Of a stretch of 64,000 nt of DNA, positions 42,414 to 52,022 are shown in pieces. This stretch comes from an uncultured Clostridia bacterium (GTDB taxonomy: Bacteria > Bacillota > Clostridia > Oscillospirales > Acutalibacteraceae): the NCBI GenBank assembly GCA_945912145.1, contig CAMEBF010000003.1, positions 1 to 64,000 on the forward strand, read 5' to 3'. A model generated the notes under the pieces. It was not told the origin of the DNA. It did no database searches and saw only the letters and a list, made by a program, of their open reading frames with translations. Numbering within the stretch: the first letter of the stretch is position 1; every line of letters starts with the position of its first letter. The translations under genes and the position numbers were made by a program.

Positions 42414-43071
42414 CAGAGAAGAAAGAAATAAACTGGCGGCCGATAACATCGGGCTGGTTTACGCCTGCGCGAACAAATTCCGCGGACGCGGCGTCGAGTT
42501 CGAGGATCTGGTGCAGTCCGGTTGTATCGGACTGGTGAAAGCCGCCGAGGGCTTCGACGAAACAAGGGGATTCATGTTTTCGACCTACGCCGTGCCGGCG
42601 ATCATCGGCGAAATGAAGCGGATTTTCCGCGACGGCGGCGCGGTCAAGGTCGGACGAAGCGACAAGGAAAAGGCGGTCAAGCTCATGCGTCTGCGCGACG
42701 AGCTGACTGCCTCTCTCGGTCGTTCGCCGACTGTCAGCGAATTGGCGGAAAAATCGGGGTATGATTTTTTTGAAACGTCACAGCTTTTGTGCGCGTCGCT
42801 GCCGGTTCTCTCGCTGACCGTGGACGACGACAGCGGCGAATGCGCGGAGATTGATGTGACCGTCGGCGATACAACGGAGGAGATGGGGGATAAGATCGCG
42901 CTGAAAGCCGCTGTGGAAACGCTGCCGGAGCGCGACCGCAAGATTGTGGAGTTCCGTTATTACGCGGGATTGACGCAGTCCGTGACGGCGGAAAAACTCG
43001 GTATGACGCAGGTGCAGATCTCGCGCCGTGAAAAAGTCATTTTGCAGGAGCTTCGCAAAATGCTCGGATAA
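42403..43071 (+). CDS. sigF: Sporulation sigma factor F
   Basis: This 222-residue sigma-70-family factor drives early forespore transcription. Region 2 is FEDLVQSGCIGLVKAAEGFD followed by GFMFSTYAVPAIIGEMKR. Region 3 contains 'RSPTVSELAEKSGY'. Region 4 includes LPERDRKIVEFRYYAGLTQS and VTAEKLGMTQVQISRREK. Operon position after spoIIAB identifies it as SigF rather than SigB or SigG. The next promoter starts 14 nt after its stop with no terminator between. Confidence 0.94.
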   Translation: MSRDREERNKLAADNIGLVYACANKFRGRGVEFEDLVQSGCIGLVKAAEGFDETRGFMFSTYAVPAIIGEMKRIFRDGGAVKVGRSDKEKAVKLMRLRDELTASLGRSPTVSELAEKSGYDFFETSQLLCASLPVLSLTVDDDSGECAEIDVTVGDTTEEMGDKIALKAAVETLPERDRKIVEFRYYAGLTQSVTAEKLGMTQVQISRREKVILQELRKMLG

Positions 43072-43085
43072 AATGTACGGAATGT

Positions 43086-43114
43086 TTGACAAACCGTGTC
43101 GATTGGTGTATAAT
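43086..43114 (+). promoter_or_regulatory. Consensus promoter of the ABC-nucleotidyltransferase operon
   Basis: Perfect TTGACA (43086-43091) and perfect TATAAT (43109-43114) have an optimal 17-nt spacer. The predicted start near 43121 falls at the first possible start codons, so the mRNA would have almost no 5' leader. Confidence 0.88.
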
Positions 43115-43131
43115 CCAACATGGTGAAGTAC

Positions 43132-44862
43132 ATGAAGCTCCGGGACAAAAATCTGAACGAGATCACGCGTGAGTTAAAGAATATTCTGGCTCTCGCGAAA
43201 AAGTATTGGGTGTCTGTCGTCGTTTTTACGGCGATGGCTTTGTTCAGTACGGTCTTCGGCATCTTAGCGAGCCTTGTTTCGCAGTCGCTGATCGATATTG
43301 TTACGGGCAGTTCCAAGGGCGACAGTATTTTGAATTTCGACAGCATTTACGGTGTCATCGGCGCGGCAATCGCGTTCTCTGCGTTCAAAATTATCTTTAA
43401 TGCCGTCTGCGGCCGCATTTCCGAAAAGATCAAGATCAAGATCAATACCGAGATGACCGCCGAAATTTTTGACAGTTTTATCTGCTCGAACTGGGAGTAT
43501 ACGTCGCTCTATTCGTCCGGCGATATTCTGAACCGCTTTAATAACGACGTATCTACCGTCTCCGGCAGCGTGATCGGCATTTTTCCGACGTTCGTCTCGA
43601 AGGCGTTTCAGTTCCTTGCTGCGTTCGGCGTGGTGTTCTATTATGATAAAACGATGGCGCTCATCGCGCTGATTACTGTGCCGCTGCTCCTTGTCTGTTC
43701 GCGTTTCCTGATGAAAAAAATGCACAGTTATGCAAAAGAACTGAAAAAAGTCAACAGTAAGCTCATGGCGTTCAATTCCGACGCGCTGCTGAATATGCAG
43801 TATCTCAAATCGTTCGGACTGGTTTCGGTTTTCTGCATGAAGCTGCGCCGATTGCAGCGTGAATATATCAAACTGAATCTTGATTACAATAAATTTTCCC
43901 TGATCGTCACGTCCATCATGTCGTTCGTGACGCAGATGGTGACGTACGCCTGCTTTGGTTGGGGTGTTTACCGTCTTTGGACGAACGCGATCTCCATCGG
44001 AACGCTCGTGCTGTTCATTCAGCTTTACGGAATGCTCTCGTCGTCGTTCTCGTCCATCATCGGTATCGTGCCGACGCTTATCAATTCCGTCGCGGCCTCC
44101 GAACGCCTGACCGAAATTCGGAATCTGCCGAAGGATGACGATCTGAATGAGCCGGAGGCAATGGATTTCTATGAATCGGTCGCCGGAAAGAATCTGGAGG
44201 TTTCGCTCAAAAATGTCACATTCCGTTACCACGGCGAAGAGGAGGATGCCCTCAAAAATGTTGCCTTTACGGCGAAAACAGGGGATTTTGTTGCGCTGAC
44301 CGGACCATCGGGTGAGGGCAAAACAACGATTCTGCGCCTGCTTCTGGCGTTGATTGCGCCGGGAAGCGGCATTGTTTCGCTGAAATGTGAGGAAGCCGGC
44401 GAGACGATTTCCGTATCCCCCGCGACGAGACGGTTCTTCTCCTATGTGCCGCAGAAAAATACGATGTTCAGCGACACGCTTGCGGAAAATATGCGGCTCG
44501 TCAAACCCGACGCAACCGATGAGGAGATCGAAAACGCTTTGAAGATCGCCTGCGCGTATGATTTTGTGAAAAAAGAGAAGGACGGCATTTACTGCCGTGT
44601 CGGCGACGGCGGGACGGGCTTTTCCGAAGGGCAGATGCAGCGTCTTTCCATTGCCCGTGCTTTGCTGCGTGATGCGCCGGTCGTCCTGTTTGATGAGGCG
44701 ACCTCCGCGCTCGATATCGATACCGAGCAGAGGGTGCTGCAAAACTTAGCTGAATGGGGCAAAAACAGAATTTGTATTTTCACGACGCACAGAACAAGCG
44801 TCTTTGAGGTGTGCAACCGCGCTTACATTGTTTCAGGAGCCGACTGCGCACCGGTGATGTGA
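43132..44862 (+). CDS. ABC exporter (fused permease-ATPase), peptide-exporter-like
   Basis: This 576-residue half-transporter has six transmembrane helices (to about 310) and a nucleotide-binding domain with Walker A GPSGEGKTT and Walker B VVLFDEATSALD. The signature is degenerate, FSEGQMQR instead of LSGGQ, and SEGQ-type variants occur in some RiPP/bacteriocin exporters. There is no N-terminal C39 peptidase. ATG 43132 (GGTGA 5 nt upstream) is preferred because the promoter predicts transcription from about 43121, leaving ATG 43120 at or before the mRNA 5' end. The substrate is unknown. Confidence 0.87.
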   Translation: MKLRDKNLNEITRELKNILALAKKYWVSVVVFTAMALFSTVFGILASLVSQSLIDIVTGSSKGDSILNFDSIYGVIGAAIAFSAFKIIFNAVCGRISEKIKIKINTEMTAEIFDSFICSNWEYTSLYSSGDILNRFNNDVSTVSGSVIGIFPTFVSKAFQFLAAFGVVFYYDKTMALIALITVPLLLVCSRFLMKKMHSYAKELKKVNSKLMAFNSDALLNMQYLKSFGLVSVFCMKLRRLQREYIKLNLDYNKFSLIVTSIMSFVTQMVTYACFGWGVYRLWTNAISIGTLVLFIQLYGMLSSSFSSIIGIVPTLINSVAASERLTEIRNLPKDDDLNEPEAMDFYESVAGKNLEVSLKNVTFRYHGEEEDALKNVAFTAKTGDFVALTGPSGEGKTTILRLLLALIAPGSGIVSLKCEEAGETISVSPATRRFFSYVPQKNTMFSDTLAENMRLVKPDATDEEIENALKIACAYDFVKKEKDGIYCRVGDGGTGFSEGQMQRLSIARALLRDAPVVLFDEATSALDIDTEQRVLQNLAEWGKNRICIFTTHRTSVFEVCNRAYIVSGADCAPVM

Positions 44863-44875
44863 CGGAGGACTGACA

Positions 44876-46027
44876 TTGACAGATCGGGAACAGCAGTTCT
44901 TATTTCTGCTGAAATGCGGAATCAACGGAGAAACACCGCCTGACGGCTATCGGTATGACGTCGGGTCGGTTTTTTTGCTGTCGCAGATGCACAATGTCCT
45001 GCCGCTGATCTACAGTGCGGCCGCAGCTGTATCGGCAGACGCGCTTGCCTATAAACGGCAGATGGTGCGCAGTACTGCCGCGCAGATTGCCAAGAATATT
45101 GCCTTTTCGTCGCTGTCTCAGAAGCTTGAAGACCGGCAGTTTGATGTGATTGTCGTCAAAGGCCCTGTCTGTGCCGCGACCTATCCCAATCCCGATTTGC
45201 GGCTTTGCTCCGATTTTGATCTGGTCGTGCCGGATGAGAAGAAGAAACCGCTTCATGAATTTCTCACCGAGAACGGGTTTGCGGAACATAACGGCTCGTA
45301 CACCTCGCAGGAGCTGCATCTCGAAGTCAGTCATTCACTCGGTGAAGGAAGCGATCGGATTCAAAAAATTGCCGAGCAGGTGTTTGACGGTTTTCGTGCC
45401 CGTGCGATTGTTTCGGACGGTTTCCGCACACTTTCGTACACGGATCATATGCTTTACCTGATCTTTCATGCGTTCAAGCATTTTATCGGCAGCGGCTTCG
45501 GCATCCGTCAGCTTGTGGACATCATGCTGTTCGCCGAGCGGCATCGAGCGGAAATTGATTTCGATGAAGTTTTCCGAAAATTACAGCAGTTTCGCGCCGA
45601 CATCTTTGCCTATCATTGCTTTTACGCGGCGCAGACGATTTTTGAGCGGGATTTTTCCGATATTTTGAAAAGGGCAGGCGATATGGATTTTTGCTATGAC
45701 GCCTTTATTGAGGATTTGCTTGCCGCCGGTGTCTTCGGCAAGAGCACGGAGGACAGACTGCACAGCGCGTCCGTTGTCAGCGCCGCCGTGGAGAATCAGG
45801 GGAAAAGAAATATGCGCGCCACGCTTTTTCCGTCGTACACCGTGATGAAGAGCCGCTACCGGATCCTGCATTTTCTGCCGTTTCTTTTACCGTTCTTCTG
45901 GCTCCGGCGTCTTGCGGTCTACGCCGTACGGAGCATTGGCGGAAAAAACAAGGTCTCGCCGACCGAAAGTCTTAAAATTGCGGACAGCCGCATTGACCTG
46001 ATGAAACAACTGCATATCATCGAGTAG
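44876..46027 (+). CDS. Nucleotidyltransferase-like protein (NTP_transf_5 type)
   Basis: This 383-residue protein carries the D-x-D nucleotidyltransferase core FDVIVVKGPVCAATYPNPDL followed by RLCSDFDLVVPDE (about residues 88-125). A helical C-terminal half and a basic, hydrophobic stretch near 325-345 (LHFLPFLLPFFWLRRLAVYA) follow. PF14907-type proteins are found in lasso-peptide and other RiPP clusters, role unclear. TTG 44876 is the start, behind GGAGG with a 7-nt gap. The gene follows the ABC exporter by 13 nt and is surely co-transcribed with it. No precursor peptide gene was found nearby. Confidence 0.75.
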   Translation: MTDREQQFLFLLKCGINGETPPDGYRYDVGSVFLLSQMHNVLPLIYSAAAAVSADALAYKRQMVRSTAAQIAKNIAFSSLSQKLEDRQFDVIVVKGPVCAATYPNPDLRLCSDFDLVVPDEKKKPLHEFLTENGFAEHNGSYTSQELHLEVSHSLGEGSDRIQKIAEQVFDGFRARAIVSDGFRTLSYTDHMLYLIFHAFKHFIGSGFGIRQLVDIMLFAERHRAEIDFDEVFRKLQQFRADIFAYHCFYAAQTIFERDFSDILKRAGDMDFCYDAFIEDLLAAGVFGKSTEDRLHSASVVSAAVENQGKRNMRATLFPSYTVMKSRYRILHFLPFLLPFFWLRRLAVYAVRSIGGKNKVSPTESLKIADSRIDLMKQLHIIE

Positions 46028-46128
46028 CTTCAGCCGAACGGTTTTGCCGAACGGCTGTTATTTTTTGCGTTCGGAACCGTGAAAATGAGGAAAAAATTAA
46101 AAAATTTCAAAAAAATTGTATTTTCCTC

Positions 46129-46157
46129 TTGACAAAGGAGAGAATAAGGATTATATT
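46129..46157 (+). promoter_or_regulatory. Promoter of the hrcA operon
   Basis: Perfect TTGACA (46129-46134) and TATATT (46152-46157) are spaced by 17 nt. The start site would fall inside or just before the CIRCE element. Confidence 0.88.
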
Positions 46158-46167
46158 ATTAACAGAG

Positions 46168-46194
46168 TTAGCACTCATATATCGAGAGTGCTAA
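46168..46194 (+). promoter_or_regulatory. CIRCE operator
   Basis: A perfect TTAGCACTC-N9-GAGTGCTAA inverted repeat is the binding site of HrcA. It lies between the promoter and the hrcA start, so the operon is autoregulated and induced by heat shock. Confidence 0.97.
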
Positions 46195-46216
46195 CCGAAA
46201 AACAAAAGGTGAGCAG

Positions 46217-47233
46217 ATGGAGCTGTCGGAGAGAAAAAAGAGAATATTGGCCTCCGTTGTGGAACGCTATATTATGACGGGTGAGCCCGTCGGCTCAAAG
46301 GTGTTGTGCGGCAGTCTTGCGGTGTCGTCCGCAACCGTCCGCAACGAGATGTCCGAGCTTTCCGAATACGGCTATCTCGAGCAGCCGCACACCTCGGCAG
46401 GCCGCATTCCTTCGCAAAAGGGACTTCGGTATTACATCAACAATCTGATGACGCGCTATGAGCTTGGCGACGCGGATCGTTTTTCAATCGAAAGCCGCTT
46501 TGACAACATGGCAGGCGAGCCGGAGGAGATTCTGACACAGGCGGCAAGGCTTTTGTCCGAGATTACGGGATGCGCTTCGGCGGCTTTGACGCCGTATGAT
46601 GCGCAGGCGGTCATCAAACGGGTGGAGCTGATCCCCTTGAGTCAGCATACCGCGCTTGTGGTAATCCTGATTTCCACCGGTGTTGTCAAAAGTAAGGTCT
46701 GCCGGTGCGACTGCGAGCTTGATATATCGACAGCAGAGCTGTTTTATAACATCGCCGCCGCGCACTTCACCGGGCACAGTTCCTACGAGCTGACGACCGC
46801 AAAGATTCAGACGCTTGCCGCGTCTTTGGGCGATCAGGCGTTTGTGATGACGCCGCTGCTTGACACGCTTGCAGAACTGGCTCGTGAGGCCTCCCGCTGC
46901 AACGTGATCACCGAAGGGCAGTCCCGCCTGATGGCGTATAAAGAGCTGGAACCGGATGTTTACAATATCTTCGAGTATATGAAGCACGCTTCCGGTTTGG
47001 CGGAGATCCTGAGTGCCGGGCATGATGAATTGTCCGTCACGATCGGACGCGAGAGTATGCACCGCGCGCTTGAAAACGCCAGCGTCATATCCGCCAAATA
47101 TTCTGTCGGCGGCAAACGGGTCGGTTCCATCGGCGTGATAGGACCTCTGCGAATGGATTATGCAAGAATCATTCCCAGTATCGCCTTTGTCGGCGAAACG
47201 GTCGGAAAGGTTCTTTCGGAAACGATTGATTAG
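46217..47233 (+). CDS. hrcA: Heat-inducible transcription repressor HrcA
   Basis: This 338-residue repressor binds CIRCE with help from chaperonin. The N-terminal winged helix is clear (RKKRILASVVERYIMTGEPV, GSKVL, 'VSSATVRNEMSELSEYGYL', QPHTSAGRIPSQKGLRYYI). The GAF-like middle and the C-terminal 'GVIGPLRMDYARIIPSI' match the family. It is the first gene after CIRCE; grpE follows after 11 nt. Confidence 0.96.
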   Translation: MELSERKKRILASVVERYIMTGEPVGSKVLCGSLAVSSATVRNEMSELSEYGYLEQPHTSAGRIPSQKGLRYYINNLMTRYELGDADRFSIESRFDNMAGEPEEILTQAARLLSEITGCASAALTPYDAQAVIKRVELIPLSQHTALVVILISTGVVKSKVCRCDCELDISTAELFYNIAAAHFTGHSSYELTTAKIQTLAASLGDQAFVMTPLLDTLAELAREASRCNVITEGQSRLMAYKELEPDVYNIFEYMKHASGLAEILSAGHDELSVTIGRESMHRALENASVISAKYSVGGKRVGSIGVIGPLRMDYARIIPSIAFVGETVGKVLSETID

Positions 47234-47244
47234 GAGATGGGGAA

Positions 47245-47805
47245 ATGGAAAAAAATGAAGAAAAAGATGTAGTGCAGCAGACGACGGAAACACCTGCCGC
47301 GGAAGAAAAGACCGCGAAGCGTGAAAAGACCGAAAAAAAATCCAAAAAGGTCGATAAAAGCGCTGAAGAGCTGGCAAAGCTTCAGGATGATTACGCCGCC
47401 CTGAACGACCGCTATATGCGTGTTTTAGCGGAGTACGATAATTTCAGAAAGCGCACGCAGAAGGATCTGGATTCCCGAGTATCGCACACCAAGGTGGACG
47501 TCCTTTCCAAAATTCTCCCGGTCGTGGATAATTTTGAACGGGCCGCCTCCAACGCAGACGCCGATTTTGAGACGTACCGCAAGGGCATCGAAATGATCGC
47601 GAAGCAGTTTATGGAAATTCTGGGTAGCCTCGGCGTGGAGGAATTCGGTGCTCCCGGCGACACATTCGACCCGAATCTGCACAACGGCGTGATGCACGTC
47701 GAAGACGAAAACCTCGGCGAAAATGAAATCACCGATGTTTTCATGAAGGGATATAAGCTCGGCGATAAGCTGATCCGTCCCGCAACCGTAAAAGTAGCCA
47801 ATTAA
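47245..47805 (+). CDS. grpE: Nucleotide exchange factor GrpE
   Basis: This 186-residue DnaK nucleotide exchange factor starts with a charged, disordered-looking region (1-45) and a long coiled coil (about 48-100, 'YAALNDRYMRVLAEYDNFRKR'). The beta-wing domain is 'MIAKQFMEILGSLGVEEFG' with FDPNLHNGVMHVED and VFMKGYKLGDKLIRPATVKV. Length and order in the operon are typical. Confidence 0.96.
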   Translation: MEKNEEKDVVQQTTETPAAEEKTAKREKTEKKSKKVDKSAEELAKLQDDYAALNDRYMRVLAEYDNFRKRTQKDLDSRVSHTKVDVLSKILPVVDNFERAASNADADFETYRKGIEMIAKQFMEILGSLGVEEFGAPGDTFDPNLHNGVMHVEDENLGENEITDVFMKGYKLGDKLIRPATVKVAN

Positions 47806-47839
47806 ATCAATTTGATAGATTAAAAAGGAGATCATCATT

Positions 47840-49708
47840 ATGTCAAAAGTTATCGGTATAGACTTAGGTACAACCAATTCCTGCGTAGCCGTTATTGAAG
47901 GCGGCGAGCCCGTCGTTATCGCGAACGCAGAGGGCGCAAGAACCACGCCGTCCGTTGTTGCATTCGGCAAAACAGGCGAAAGAATGGTCGGTCAGGTCGC
48001 GAAAAGACAGGCCATCACCAACCCCGACCATACAGTTTCTTCCATCAAACGTCAGATGGGTTCCGACTATCATGTCAAAATCGACGATAAAAAATTCACC
48101 CCGCAGGAGATTTCCGCTATGATTCTGCAGAAGCTGAAATCCGACGCGGAAAGCTATCTCGGCGGTCCCGTAACCGAAGCGGTCATCACCGTTCCCGCTT
48201 ATTTTACGGACGCGCAGAGACAGGCGACAAAGGACGCCGGCAAGATCGCAGGTCTTGAAGTCAAGCGTATCATTAACGAGCCGACGGCGGCTGCGCTGGC
48301 ATACGGCATTGATAAAGAAAACGACCAGAGAGTCATGGTTTACGACCTCGGCGGCGGCACGTTCGATGTCTCCATTATCGAGATGGGTGACGGCGTTCAG
48401 GAAGTTCTCGCCACGGCCGGTAATAACCACCTCGGCGGTGACGATTTCGACCAGAGAATCATCGACTGGATGACAAGCGAATTTCAGAAAACCGACGGCA
48501 TTGACCTCAGAGGCGATAAGATGGCGATGCAGCGTCTGAAAGAGGCTGCGGAGAAAGCAAAAATTGAGCTGTCCGGCGTGACCACGTCGCAGATCAGCCT
48601 GCCGTTCATTACGGCGGACGCCACAGGCCCCAAGCATCTGGAGATGACGCTTACCAGAGCCAAATTTAACGAGCTGACGGCCGACCTCGTCGAAGCGACA
48701 ATGGGACCCGTCCGTCAGGCGATTTCCGATTCCGGACTCAAGATTTCTGAGATTGACAAGGTTCTGATGGTCGGCGGTTCTTCGAGAATCCCGGCGGTTC
48801 AGGACGCCATCAAGTCCTTCACCGGCAAAGAGCCGTTCAAGGGCATCAACCCCGATGAGTGCGTCGCGATCGGCGCAGCGATCCAGGCCGGCGTTATGGG
48901 CGGCGAAGTCAAGGGTATGCTTCTGCTCGACGTCACACCGCTGTCACTCGGCATCGAGACGCTCGGCGGCGTCTGCACCAAGATCATCGACAGAAATACC
49001 ACAATCCCGACCAAGAAGAGCCAGATCTTCTCCACGGCGGCAGATAACCAGACGTCCGTTGAGGTTCACGTTCTTCAGGGCGAGAGAGAATTCGCAAGAG
49101 ATAACAAGACGCTCGGCAACTTCCATCTTGACGGCATCATGCCCGCAAGAAGAGGCGTCCCGCAGATCGAAGTCACTTTCGATATCGACGCGAACGGCAT
49201 CGTTCACGTTTCCGCGAAAGACCTCGGCACCGGCAAGGAGCAGTCCATCTCGATCACCTCTTCGACCAATATGTCCAAAGAGGATATCGAAAAGGCCGTG
49301 AATGAAGCCGCGCAGTACGCCGAAGAGGATAAGAAGCGCAAGGAAGAGCTCGACACGAGAAATGCTGCCGACCAGATGGTTTACGAGAGCGAGAAGATCA
49401 TCAGCGAAAACGGCGACAAGTTCTCCGAGGATGAGAAGAAGTCCATCAACGAAAAGATCGACGCGCTGAAAGAAGCGCTGAAAGGCCAGGATATGAACCT
49501 GATCAAACAGCGTCAGGAGGAGCTGCAGAAAGACTTCTACGCTCTTTCCGAGAAGATGTACAAAGCCGCGCAGGAGGCGGCAGGCGCGCAGGGTCAGGGC
49601 TTTGACCCGAGCCAGGCAGGCGGCGCAGGCTTCGGCGGTCAGCAGGGTGGCGCAGCCCCCGGCAGCGACGGCTATTACGAAGCGCCTTTCACCGATGTAA
49701 ACGAATAA
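47840..49708 (+). CDS. dnaK: Chaperone DnaK (Hsp70)
   Basis: This 622-residue Hsp70 has the ATPase domain motifs [57 protein letters not shown] and [12 protein letters not shown]. The substrate domain begins near residue 360 ([18 protein letters not shown]). The flexible tail is rich in Gly/Gln and the terminus is [10 protein letters not shown], not the EEVD of eukaryotes. It folds proteins with DnaJ and GrpE. A GGAGAT site precedes the ATG. Confidence 0.98.
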   Translation: MSKVIGIDLGTTNSCVAVIEGGEPVVIANAEGARTTPSVVAFGKTGERMVGQVAKRQAITNPDHTVSSIKRQMGSDYHVKIDDKKFTPQEISAMILQKLKSDAESYLGGPVTEAVITVPAYFTDAQRQATKDAGKIAGLEVKRIINEPTAAALAYGIDKENDQRVMVYDLGGGTFDVSIIEMGDGVQEVLATAGNNHLGGDDFDQRIIDWMTSEFQKTDGIDLRGDKMAMQRLKEAAEKAKIELSGVTTSQISLPFITADATGPKHLEMTLTRAKFNELTADLVEATMGPVRQAISDSGLKISEIDKVLMVGGSSRIPAVQDAIKSFTGKEPFKGINPDECVAIGAAIQAGVMGGEVKGMLLLDVTPLSLGIETLGGVCTKIIDRNTTIPTKKSQIFSTAADNQTSVEVHVLQGEREFARDNKTLGNFHLDGIMPARRGVPQIEVTFDIDANGIVHVSAKDLGTGKEQSISITSSTNMSKEDIEKAVNEAAQYAEEDKKRKEELDTRNAADQMVYESEKIISENGDKFSEDEKKSINEKIDALKEALKGQDMNLIKQRQEELQKDFYALSEKMYKAAQEAAGAQGQGFDPSQAGGAGFGGQQGGAAPGSDGYYEAPFTDVNE

Positions 49709-49771
49709 AAATCATAAGCAGCAGCCCCGTCATCCGGCGGGGATATGCTGTTATCATAGGATAGATTTGGT

Positions 49772-50938
49772 ATGGCAGAGAAGAGAGATTATTACGAAGT
49801 CCTCGGCGTCGACAAAAGCGCGTCGGAGGACGAGATCAAAAAAGCATACAGACAAATGGCGAAAAAGTATCACCCGGACTTGAATCCCGGTGATAAGGAA
49901 GCCGAAGCAAAATTCAAAGAGGCGAACGAGGCGTACGAGGTCTTGTCCGATCCCGATAAAAAAGCCAAATACGACCGTTACGGTCACGCCGGCGTGGATC
50001 CGAATTACGGAGCCGGGCAGGGCGGCGGCTTCGGCGGTTTCGGTGGCATGGATTTTGACCTCGGTGATATTTTCTCGTCGTTTTTCGGCGGCGGCTTCGG
50101 CGGCAGTCAGCGCGCCAATCCCAATGCGCCGCAGCGCGGCAGCGATATTCAGACGGGGATCACGATCTCCTTTGAGGAGGCGGCGAAAGGCTGCAAACGC
50201 ACGATCGACGTCCAGCGCATCGAAGTCTGTGACGAATGCAGCGGCACGGGAGCCGCAAAGGGAACGACTACGCAGACCTGTCCCGACTGTAACGGCAGAG
50301 GTCAGGTCACGACACAGCAGCGTACACCGTTCGGCGTAATCCAGTCCTCGAAAGCCTGTCCCCGCTGTAACGGGAAAGGTACGATTATCCCGACGCCCTG
50401 TAATAAATGTAAAGGCTACGGACGCATTCGCCGTCCCGTTAAGATTGACGTCAACGTTCCCGCGGGCATAGACGACGGTCAGGTCTTCTCCATGAGGGGA
50501 CAGGGTAATCGCGGCGTCAACGGCGGCCCGTCTGGCGATCTTCGCGTCGGCGTGAATGTCAGACCCCATCCGTTCTTTGAACGCGACGGCAACAACGTCT
50601 GGTGTGAAGTGACCGTTAATTTCGCGCAGGCGGCACTCGGCGATGAGCTGCTCGTTCCCACGCTCGACGGCAAGGTCAAGTATTCCATCCCTGCCGGAAC
50701 GCAGAACGGTATGGTCTTTAAGCTCAAGGACAGAGGCATTCCGAATGTCAACGGCAGAGGCCGCGGCGATCAGCTTGTCAGAATCACGGTTGAGGTTCCC
50801 AAAAAGCTCAGCCAGCATCAGAAAGACCTGATCCGCGAGCTTTACGACGACATCGGTGAAAAGAATCCGTTCTCTGCAGGTCAGACGCCGGGAGAAACGG
50901 AAGAGAAAAAAGGCTTTTTTGGAAAAAAGAAAAAATAA
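49772..50938 (+). CDS. dnaJ: Co-chaperone DnaJ (Hsp40)
   Basis: This 388-residue type I Hsp40 has a J domain at 1-70 with HPD in [10 protein letters not shown], a Gly/Phe-rich linker (about 75-120), and four zinc CxxCxGxG repeats ([32 protein letters not shown]). The C-terminal substrate domains follow. The gap after dnaK (63 nt) contains a GC-rich hairpin without a T-run, which might reduce downstream expression. The ribosome site is AGGATAG. A terminator follows. Confidence 0.97.
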   Translation: MAEKRDYYEVLGVDKSASEDEIKKAYRQMAKKYHPDLNPGDKEAEAKFKEANEAYEVLSDPDKKAKYDRYGHAGVDPNYGAGQGGGFGGFGGMDFDLGDIFSSFFGGGFGGSQRANPNAPQRGSDIQTGITISFEEAAKGCKRTIDVQRIEVCDECSGTGAAKGTTTQTCPDCNGRGQVTTQQRTPFGVIQSSKACPRCNGKGTIIPTPCNKCKGYGRIRRPVKIDVNVPAGIDDGQVFSMRGQGNRGVNGGPSGDLRVGVNVRPHPFFERDGNNVWCEVTVNFAQAALGDELLVPTLDGKVKYSIPAGTQNGMVFKLKDRGIPNVNGRGRGDQLVRITVEVPKKLSQHQKDLIRELYDDIGEKNPFSAGQTPGETEEKKGFFGKKKK

Positions 50939-50944
50939 AAGTAG

Positions 50945-50976
50945 GCTCCGATTTCTGCAGTCGGAGCTTTTTCTTT
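50945..50976 (+). terminator. Intrinsic terminator of the heat-shock operon
   Basis: A 7-bp GC-rich stem (50945-50951 with 50961-50967) is followed by TTTTTCTTT. Confidence 0.82.
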
Positions 50977-51124
50977 ACCAAATCTTTAGAATTTATTTAT
51001 TAAAAATAACAGAATATTTGCTATCCTGTTGTTGAAGGAGTTTTGGAAATATCAGGAAGGAGTATATTATGCAAAACGAATCGAACCGGGGCTCTATCCT
51101 TACGGACAGAGCCCCGGGCTGTTG

Positions 51125-52021
51125 CTATTTTGATGTTTTATCGGCGATTTCCATGATTTTTTTCAGCCGGTGGTTCACGCCCGAACGCGACAGCGGGTGT
51201 GTGAGATTTGCGCCGAGCTCGCTGAGTGTCATTTCGGGATTATCGAGTCGCAGCCGGGCAAGCTCTTTCAGCTCCGGGGACAGCTCGTCGAAGCGTCCCG
51301 ATTGTATCAGCTTTTCAATCGCTTCGCGGTGCTGAGCCGCCGCCTGACAGGTTTTACGGATGTTGGCGTTATCGCAGTTGACCTTACGGTTGACGTGGTT
51401 GCGGACATCCTTGAAAATTTTCTCATTGATAAACTCCAGAACCGAAACCTGTGCGCCCATGACCGTGAGAATATTTTCAATCTGTTCGCTGTCCTTGAAA
51501 TAGACAATATTCACGCCGTTGCGGTCGGATTGCTTCGGAGAAGCGGGGAAGTCCTCGAATATCTCGCTGAAGTCCCGGCTTTTGTTCTTAAACGCGACGT
51601 CAAATTCCAAATGATATTCCTTTTTCGGATCAGTCACAATCCCACAAGATAAAAATGCGCCGCGTATGAATGCGCCGAAACAGCATTCATACTCGATATT
51701 GGACGTCAGAATCCGCAGCGACGTTTCCGAACCGGTATAGCCCAGTTCGTTGAGCAGATCCATGCGGTCGTCGCCGTTCTCGACGGAAATCGTGGTCTTG
51801 CCGGATTTTGACAACACGCATTCCGGCTCTTTCTGAATCAGAAAACGAATGGCGGCTTTGTACCGTTCCGCGACGAAATCATAATCCGTCAGCAGGCTGA
51901 TATCATGCTTGCCGAACGCTCTGCCGAAGTACAGCAAACCGTACGCTTCGGCGCGCTGACAGCAGTCCGATTCGCATTCGATCGCACATAATTCTTTTTT
52001 GACATCTGATGAAAATGACAT
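51125..52021 (-). CDS. whiA: DNA-binding protein WhiA
   Basis: This 298-residue WhiA-family protein joins a LAGLIDADG-like N-terminal domain (start SFSSDVKKELC, GAFIRGAFLSCGIVTDPKKE) to a C-terminal helix-turn-helix ('ELARLRLDNPEMTLSELGA', LTHPLSRSGVNHRLKKI). It influences cell division and chromosome segregation in Firmicutes and sporulation in actinobacteria. It is the last gene of hprK-glcK-murB-whiA, starting 1 nt after murB ends. No nucleotide-binding YvcJ/YvcK neighbours are present, although they commonly accompany it. Confidence 0.94.
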   Translation of the reverse strand: MSFSSDVKKELCAIECESDCCQRAEAYGLLYFGRAFGKHDISLLTDYDFVAERYKAAIRFLIQKEPECVLSKSGKTTISVENGDDRMDLLNELGYTGSETSLRILTSNIEYECCFGAFIRGAFLSCGIVTDPKKEYHLEFDVAFKNKSRDFSEIFEDFPASPKQSDRNGVNIVYFKDSEQIENILTVMGAQVSVLEFINEKIFKDVRNHVNRKVNCDNANIRKTCQAAAQHREAIEKLIQSGRFDELSPELKELARLRLDNPEMTLSELGANLTHPLSRSGVNHRLKKIMEIADKTSK

Positions 52022-52022
52022 A

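Noticed and set aside
43264-44742. 492-codon open frame antisense to the second ABC exporter gene
   Set aside because: Arg/His/Asp/Gln-rich shadow translation without family motifs.
51069-51335. 88-codon ORF with a good ribosome site
   Set aside because: Apart from its first codons it is antisense to the conserved HTH end of whiA; recorded only as an orphan start signal.
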